In this document: positions 58,355 to 64,000 of the stretch, piece by piece | How positions within the stretch are numbered: position 1 is the first letter of the stretch | Layout of the letters: the number at the start of each line of letters is the position of its first letter | Notes under the pieces: generated by a model | What the model was told of the DNA's origin: nothing | Seen by the model: only the letters and a program-made list of their open reading frames with translations | Database searches by the model: none | NCBI GenBank assembly: GCA_024138025.1 | Contig: JAMXBD010000398.1 | Coordinates: 868,001-932,000 of the forward strand | From: Combretum micranthum | Lineage: Eukaryota; Streptophyta; Magnoliopsida; Myrtales; Combretaceae | DNA: 64,000 nt | Reading direction: 5' to 3' | Program-made: the position numbers and the translations under genes

Positions 58355-58359
58355 TCATC

Positions 58360-58934
58360 TGTTACAAGTAACAGAACAAGAGCAACAAGGATAACCAGCT
58401 GTCCTCGAAAGTACATAGATTACAGTTGTAATTACTTAGCAAATAATCAGACAGTTAAGCACAGTTGTAATAGTACAAACAGATAGGAATAGATGTACAG
58501 CTAATAAACAGCATGTTGAGTACAGTCTGTGTAACAAACTCATATCTGTGTAACAGAATAGACAAACGGAATGAAATAAATACTGAGCAAGGGAAAAGGA
58601 AGTTCATTCCCCCTTTTACGAAATCATTTATGTGGAGCAACTGTGGCTCGAACACAGTGTAGTATCTGTTCCTTATCCCTTTCCTCCTTCTTTCTCCTTT
58701 CTCCATCCTGTAACCCTAAGAACATTCAAGAACAGTTGAGAGTTAGGGTTTACATTTTCGTAAGTAAAAGAATACAGAGATAGAGAGAGTGAGAGGCTTA
58801 CCAGACAGAGAAAGAGGCGAGGCTGCTAGGGTTTTCTGTTCTTCTAGAATTTATATTGGACCCGTTTGTGTGTTCCGACCCACGTGTTATTCCAATTGGA
58901 TCATATTCGGGTCGCGCAAACCGGAAGGCTAATA
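58360..58934 (+). repeat. 3' LTR of gypsy element (575 bp)
   Basis: Aligns end to end with 53260-53835; by eye five substitutions and three single-base length differences (around 58630, 58683 and 58714). Ends GGAAGGCTAATA before TSD GGTAG. Confidence 0.93.
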
Positions 58935-59351
58935 GGTAGTAAAGAAAATACGCGTAAACGTCTTATATATTATATTTTTAGTTACCGAAAAATTCTAAAA
59001 CTGATATTTTGAAAACCTTATATTTTTAATAATCTACTGGTGTTGTCAGGATATTTTCACTATCCAATGCACCAGGGCACGATTTTTGAAAACTGATCCC
59101 ATTCGAATCTGAAAGACACTAGAAAATTGCCAATATGATATTTTTAAGTTTTTCTATATTATTACGAACTATTATCCATAATTACCTCAATTTCATTTCT
59201 AGGGTTTAAGAACACGGGATTGCCGGATCTAGATTCACTAGACTAAATATAGAATTAGGTTAACTTTAGGGTTCCGGTTTGACTTCCTGTTCTTAGGGTT
59301 TACTTATATTACTGAAAAATCTAGGGGCTTACACTAAATATCCTTTAATAT

Positions 59352-62300
59352 TGTAAGCCCCGAAAAATTTCAGTAAATAATTCCAAGATGAACTTCGAAA
59401 ATAAACCCTAAAAATCACTTCAAATTAAAACCGAACTTCGACTAGTCCTAAATCACGAATGAATCCAAAAATTTCACAATCTTGAGGGAAATAAGAATCA
59501 TTAAAAACGAAATAAGAACTTAACATACTTTAATTCCAAAACCACTACGTACGACAAATTTTATACGTAACTCCGACTTATAGAATCGGGTAATATGAAG
59601 CCCAAAAAACAAATTATTAAAAAGCAAATAATGATTAACTTCCGGAAATAAAACTCAATTCAAGAATTTCGAAAACATTAAAAGATATCAAATACTTACA
59701 AAAATAAAATTTAAGATAAATTTCTCAAATCAAATATGTTGTGTAAACAAAAAATATCAGTTTCCAAATTGGCAAAGATTTAAATCGAGAAATCACCCGG
59801 AAACCCTAAGTGGAGTACAATAGTTTAAGTCCGGCAATATAGCGCCCCTAACCCTAGAGGCTGAGGTGTAATTTAAATGTGTAGAATAGCTCGTAGTAAT
59901 ATAAGTTTGCTTAAAAATATCAGATTTGTAAATTTTTGACCTATTTCGAACCCGTTCGGATACAGACTTCGAAAAGCGTGTCCCGGGGCTCAAGATATCA
60001 AAAATATACCATTAGTACCGTTAGACTTGTGATTTCATAAGATTTCTAAATATATCAGTTATATAATTTTTTGGGTTATAAAAGTTACAGTTATAACCTT
60101 TTTTTCGTATTTTCATTACTACCGGTAATTAATTAGTCTTTTGCACTATTCACTTTTATTTCTTTACACAATTTTATTATTCTTATAAATCCTTATAATT
60201 TTAGATAAATATTTTATATATTATAGTAAATTTTGTTTTTCTAAAATTTAGTTAGTTTCGGGCTTTTACGGGATCAGATTCTGTTTAAAACCCGATACTA
60301 AAAATAAAATTAATAATTGAAAAATATTTCTATTTTCATAGAATGATTTTTAGAATTTTTCGGGTTATAAAAATGTCATTTATGGCCCATATTCGCGTAT
60401 TTTGATCATACCGGTAACTTATTTGATAATTCACTAAAATAAATTAATTAATTATGTTATTTTTATTATGAAAAATCTGCGACAAATATTTGGAAATAAT
60501 TTCCTATTTTTATTTTATTTTATTTTATTAAGAAAGTACTCTTATAACCCATACTTTCAAGTACACCTTACACATATCACTTCCTTTTCACTTCAATCTT
60601 TCTACACTTTGTCCCACACTTCATGGCAGATTTTTCCCTTCTTTTGGCTGCCATTTTCCTTTAATTTACTTTTATTTTAACTAAAATAAATATATTCCAC
60701 TCCTTCTTAAAGAAGCAACACATACACATTTATTACATAATTTAATTTCAAGTCAAAATTCAAACAATTCCCTCTCTCTTTCCTCTCTAAAATCATGCGC
60801 AGCTCTCCTCTCCCTTGGCTGCCCTTGTTTTATTTTTTTTCTTTTTCATTTAATACACTTCTCTCTCCATTTAATGTCTCTTAATTATTTCCTTTCATTT
60901 CCCTTTGAAACCGTCTCTCTTTTCCTCTCTTTTTCCTCTCTTTCTTTCTTCTTTCTCTCTTGTTCTTACAAGAACACAAGCTACCCCTATTTCTTCCATG
61001 AGCTCCCACGCATATTTGTTGAAGATTTTTAAGTAAACTTTCTTCTTAAAGCTTCAATAGGTGATATAGGTAAATTATAATGAGAGTTTCATGTATCAAA
61101 TGACATTCCATAAGCTTAAAAGCTAAGGATGATTATGCCAAAAATGAAACACTCCTCTTCTCTATGATTATTATCTTGTATCACTATTATTTTCTTGTTA
61201 AAAGTAGTTATATTTTGTAGATCTAACTTTTTATAGCTTTGATTTTCGTTTATGCCATAGATCTTGTTATTTGAGTTATTATTTTTGTTATTGCTTATGA
61301 TTTATGCATATATTCACCATTCACATAACTATTATAGTGATTCATGCATTTATAACTACATCTAGTTATTTTAAGTTCATACATGCACTAGACTTTTGTT
61401 TTATGTTCTTAGATAACTTGTAATAGCTTAATGATGGTAGAAAGGTTTTAGAAAGCTCAAGATCTATTTTGTTTTCATCAAAAATCATTTTTGAAAATTC
61501 GGATGAAAATGGAACCATATTTAGAAAAGTTGTTTTCCAACTTCAAAATGTGTATTTTTCATTTAAAACGAAGGGCTTAGGGAATAGATAATATAAATGA
61601 GTGATTTTGATGAGTAAAGTTTAGATCTATGAGTTTATAGCTTACTACCATGGATTTCTTTTATATTTATGTTTATATTAAGAGTAGATCTTGGTTTTGA
61701 ACTCAAACAAAAATAGTGAAATTCGTATTTTGGCAAGACCCCTATTTAAAAACCACTTTCCAAATGTCAAAATGAAATTTTTACTTGAGAAGGCTTAATG
61801 TATGTATATCATCAAGACTTCTTTTTATAAGAATGAAAGGTGATTTCAAAAGTTATTTTCAAAATAAAAATTTCATTTTCGGATTTAAGCCAAGGCATAT
61901 TTTTAAAACATGTTTTCCAACTCAAAAATGAAGTTTTTATTCAAGATATGGAAGACTCTTAAGATAGGATATGTAAGAAATGGATTTTCATAAGTTTAGA
62001 TAGATTTTATCAAAAGATATGTCCAAAAATAAATTTTGTAAATTCGGATCCAACCAAGACCAATTTTGAAAACCCATTTTTCAACTTCAAAACAAGACTT
62101 TTATTAAAGAAATGGAAGCCTTAAGGGTAGATTTGATTAGGAAATGGTTTTTGAAAGACTAAATGAGTTTTACAAAGAAAACAAACTTAAATGAAATTTT
62201 CAAAATTCGGATTTGAAAATAGCCACAATTTAAACACCTATTTCCAAATGCCAAAATGATAATTTTGATAGGAAAATGGAAGTTCTAGGGAATATAGATA

Positions 62301-64000
62301 ACAAAGACCAAGTTTTGATAAGGATAAAAGAAGTTTATCAAAATATAATCTTAGAACAACAAATAGTTTCCAAGAATAGGTTAAACAATGTTTTCATTCT
62401 TTAAAACATTGTAAAATTCGTACTTAGGCAAACCACCTATGTAAACACCTATTTTCTAACCTCAAAATGAAGGTTTTTGTTGAAATAAGAAGGTAATGGT
62501 TATATAGGTCATCAAGGTTGAGTTTTGATAAAAGAAAGTATGATTTTCAAGAAGAAAAACTATTTTTCTTATGTCTAGTATAATTCAAAGTTTTACAAAG
62601 TAAAAGTTTTCAAAAAGAATTCTTGGTACTATATGTATACATATAGGTAGATCATCTCATAACCATCATGACAATAGCTTGTAGGAAATACATATATGCA
62701 TGATGCATTGTAGAAAAAGGTATAAAAATTGAGTTTATCCAAAATTTGTAAATTCGGAGGATTTCAAAATCATGCCTTAAAAACCCATTTATCAACTTCA
62801 AAACTTGTGTTTACATGAAAAATGAGTTTAGGTCATAGGTATCATCAAGTAATGATTTTGATAAATTAAGATGGGATTTGCTAAGAAAAATATATAGAAC
62901 AAGGAGTAGAAATGAAGTAGGAAAATTTGAGTTATTGTCATTTTAAGAAATTCGTAATAATGGAGTAATGGCATGAAAACCCATATTTTTCAAACTCAAA
63001 TTAGACGTTTTATCAAAGAAATGAAGTCCTTAGTGGCTACGTATGGTTGAGCCCTAATTTTTTTTAAAACATCAAATGATTTTTACTTAAAGGAATCACT
63101 CAAAAAAAACTAATTTTTACAAAATTCGGATTTTGGAATCAACTCTACTTGAAGACATGTTAACAAAAAGTAAAATGGAAATTTTTATGTAGAAATAAAG
63201 GTCATAAGTAATAGATATAATAAATACTCAATTTTAACAAAGATAATTATATTTTCTTAAGGAATAAATCCAAAGCAAATGGAAATGATCAAAGTTAGAA
63301 AACTAGATTTTTCATAGGTAGTTGTTATTATGGTCTTGCAAAATAAAAAGTTATAAAATTTTCTTTTAGCAAGAATCATCAAGATCATGCATACATCAAA
63401 CTCATCTCATGTCATTTATGCTAGGAAATCATTCATATTGCATGTATAGTTAATCTATATAATAGGAACATTACAAACATTTACAAAACTATTTTTCGGA
63501 ATTGAAATTGCTACTGTTCTGATCTGATCCGACTTTTTCGAAGCTTTAAAGTTTTCAAAACTTAAATATAATATTAGAATTAGATAGATCTTTCGAAGTA
63601 GATAGAAATCGATATATAATTTGCAAAATTTCGAGTTAAAACGACCAATTATGGCCGTTTTAAGTTGGAATTCCTGCCTAGGACGAGAATTACGAATTTG
63701 ATAGTTTGTATAATATCGTTTGGATTAGTTTGATTTGAAATACTTATTAGAGTATTTCTTCCTTTTTAGGTGATCCTGAAATCAACGATTCCCTACCACC
63801 AAATTACTTTTACTAAAAGACCGGTGATCCAATGGCTGAGTGAGTTTTCCTCTTATTTTGTTACATTGCTCGTGCGTGTAGCTAGTTGCACTAGAATTAG
63901 GAAAAGATAAAATTTGATGAGTTGTGGTATAATCTTGGTTGAATGAATGATAAGTATATTGAGGCGAGACTTGTTGTAAAATCATTGTATGAGTTAGCAT
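59352..64000 (+). mobile_element. family A LTR, long-U3 form, running off the window end
   Basis: Opens TGTAAGCCCCG inside the last fragment of the 36041 copy. It has the extra U3 stretch seen in 45827-50189. Family landmarks follow: AATATCAG-type U3 repeats, the CT-rich leader near 60900-60970, a long AT-rich intron-like part, the TTCGAAGTAG / GAGTTAAAACGACC block (63592-63655), an acceptor-like TTTTTAG, exon-like block 63770-63839 and donor GTGAGT at 63840. The 3' end is beyond 64000. Open frames here (for example 63782-64000 minus) are not genes. Confidence 0.85.

Larger units (their letters stand above)
53260..58934 (+). mobile_element. full-length Ty3/gypsy chromovirus (Reina-like), TSD GGTAG, coding region broken
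   Basis: Two nearly identical LTRs (53260-53835 and 58360-58934) enclose gag, protease, reverse transcriptase, RNase H, integrase and a C-terminal chromodomain-like region, in Ty3/gypsy order. GGTAG occurs at 53255-53259 and 58935-58939. Short LTRs (575 bp), the FFDD reverse transcriptase box and the C-terminal chromodomain suggest the Reina branch of chromoviruses, though lineage needs a tree. The LTRs differ by about five substitutions and three 1-bp indels, so insertion is recent. It is the last insertion into the reverse family A unit at this place. At least ten stops or frameshifts break gag-pol. Confidence 0.93.
39627..59333 (-). mobile_element. family A solo LTR in reverse, hosting four nested insertions
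   Basis: The outer ends are TGTCATGCCCC at 39627 and GGGGCTTACA at 59333, with matching TSD CTAAA at 39622-39626 and 59334-59338. Its own sequence is in five pieces: 39627-40427, 44123-45826, 50195-50933, 53171-53259 and 58940-59333. Each junction is explained by a 5-bp duplication of the inserted element. Subtracting insertions leaves about 3727 bp, the usual family A length. Reverse exon-like block 44433-44499, hairpins 40165-40211, minus-strand TATA at 50703-50710. Confidence 0.92.

Overview
The window looks like repeat-dominated nuclear DNA of a flowering plant, probably a eudicot. It is AT-rich and holds a SIRE-type Ty1/copia element, a chromodomain Ty3/gypsy element, a MULE, a hAT-type element, and one recognisable host gene of the plant-only GLUTAMINE DUMPER (GDU) family at 18756-19268. 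No bacterial or organellar features were seen. Most of the 64 kb is retrotransposon sequence.

Layout. 1-5341 is the 3' half of a decayed copia element: reverse transcriptase/RNase H, then an extra env-like open reading frame, then a polypurine tract and a 1548-bp 3' LTR. It sits inside a reverse-oriented copy of a second repeat, called here 'family A' (5342-6528). 6529-10559 is old non-coding DNA. A complete reverse family A unit (10560-14017, TSD AGTCC) is followed by a non-autonomous MULE (14827-16245, 9-bp TSD), a small MULE-like MITE (16799-17144), the GDU gene, and a hAT-like element (20857-21659). From 22377 to the end almost everything is family A.

Family A units are 3.4-4.4 kb, start TGTAAACCCC or a variant, end near GGGGCGTGACA, and are flanked by 5-bp target-site duplications. 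They therefore behave as long solo LTRs of an LTR retrotransposon, but no internal gag-pol partner was found for any copy. They are inserted into each other several layers deep. The clearest nest is the reverse copy at 39627-59333 (TSD CTAAA). It was split by two forward family A copies (40428-44117, TSD AGGAG; 45827-50189, TSD ACAAG), by a solo LTR of another family (50934-53165, TSD AATAG) and by a full-length but frameshifted chromodomain gypsy element (53260-58934, TSD GGTAG). Removing these insertions leaves a 3.73-kb unit.

The most interesting signal is inside the family A units. Near two thirds of the unit there is a conserved module: a splice-acceptor-like site, a 67-73-nt exon-like block, a GTGAGT donor, two tandem hairpins whose stems show compensatory base changes between copies, and an acceptor-like site. 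The exon-like block keeps a short acidic reading frame ending in a stop, with many synonymous differences between copies. This suggests that the LTR leader carries selected RNA structure, and possibly coding, features. This is inference from comparing copies inside this one window.

The GDU gene is the only host gene I can support. It has a TATA box about 118 bp upstream and no intron. It would act alone as a small plasma-membrane regulator of amino-acid export; nothing else in the window shares its pathway.
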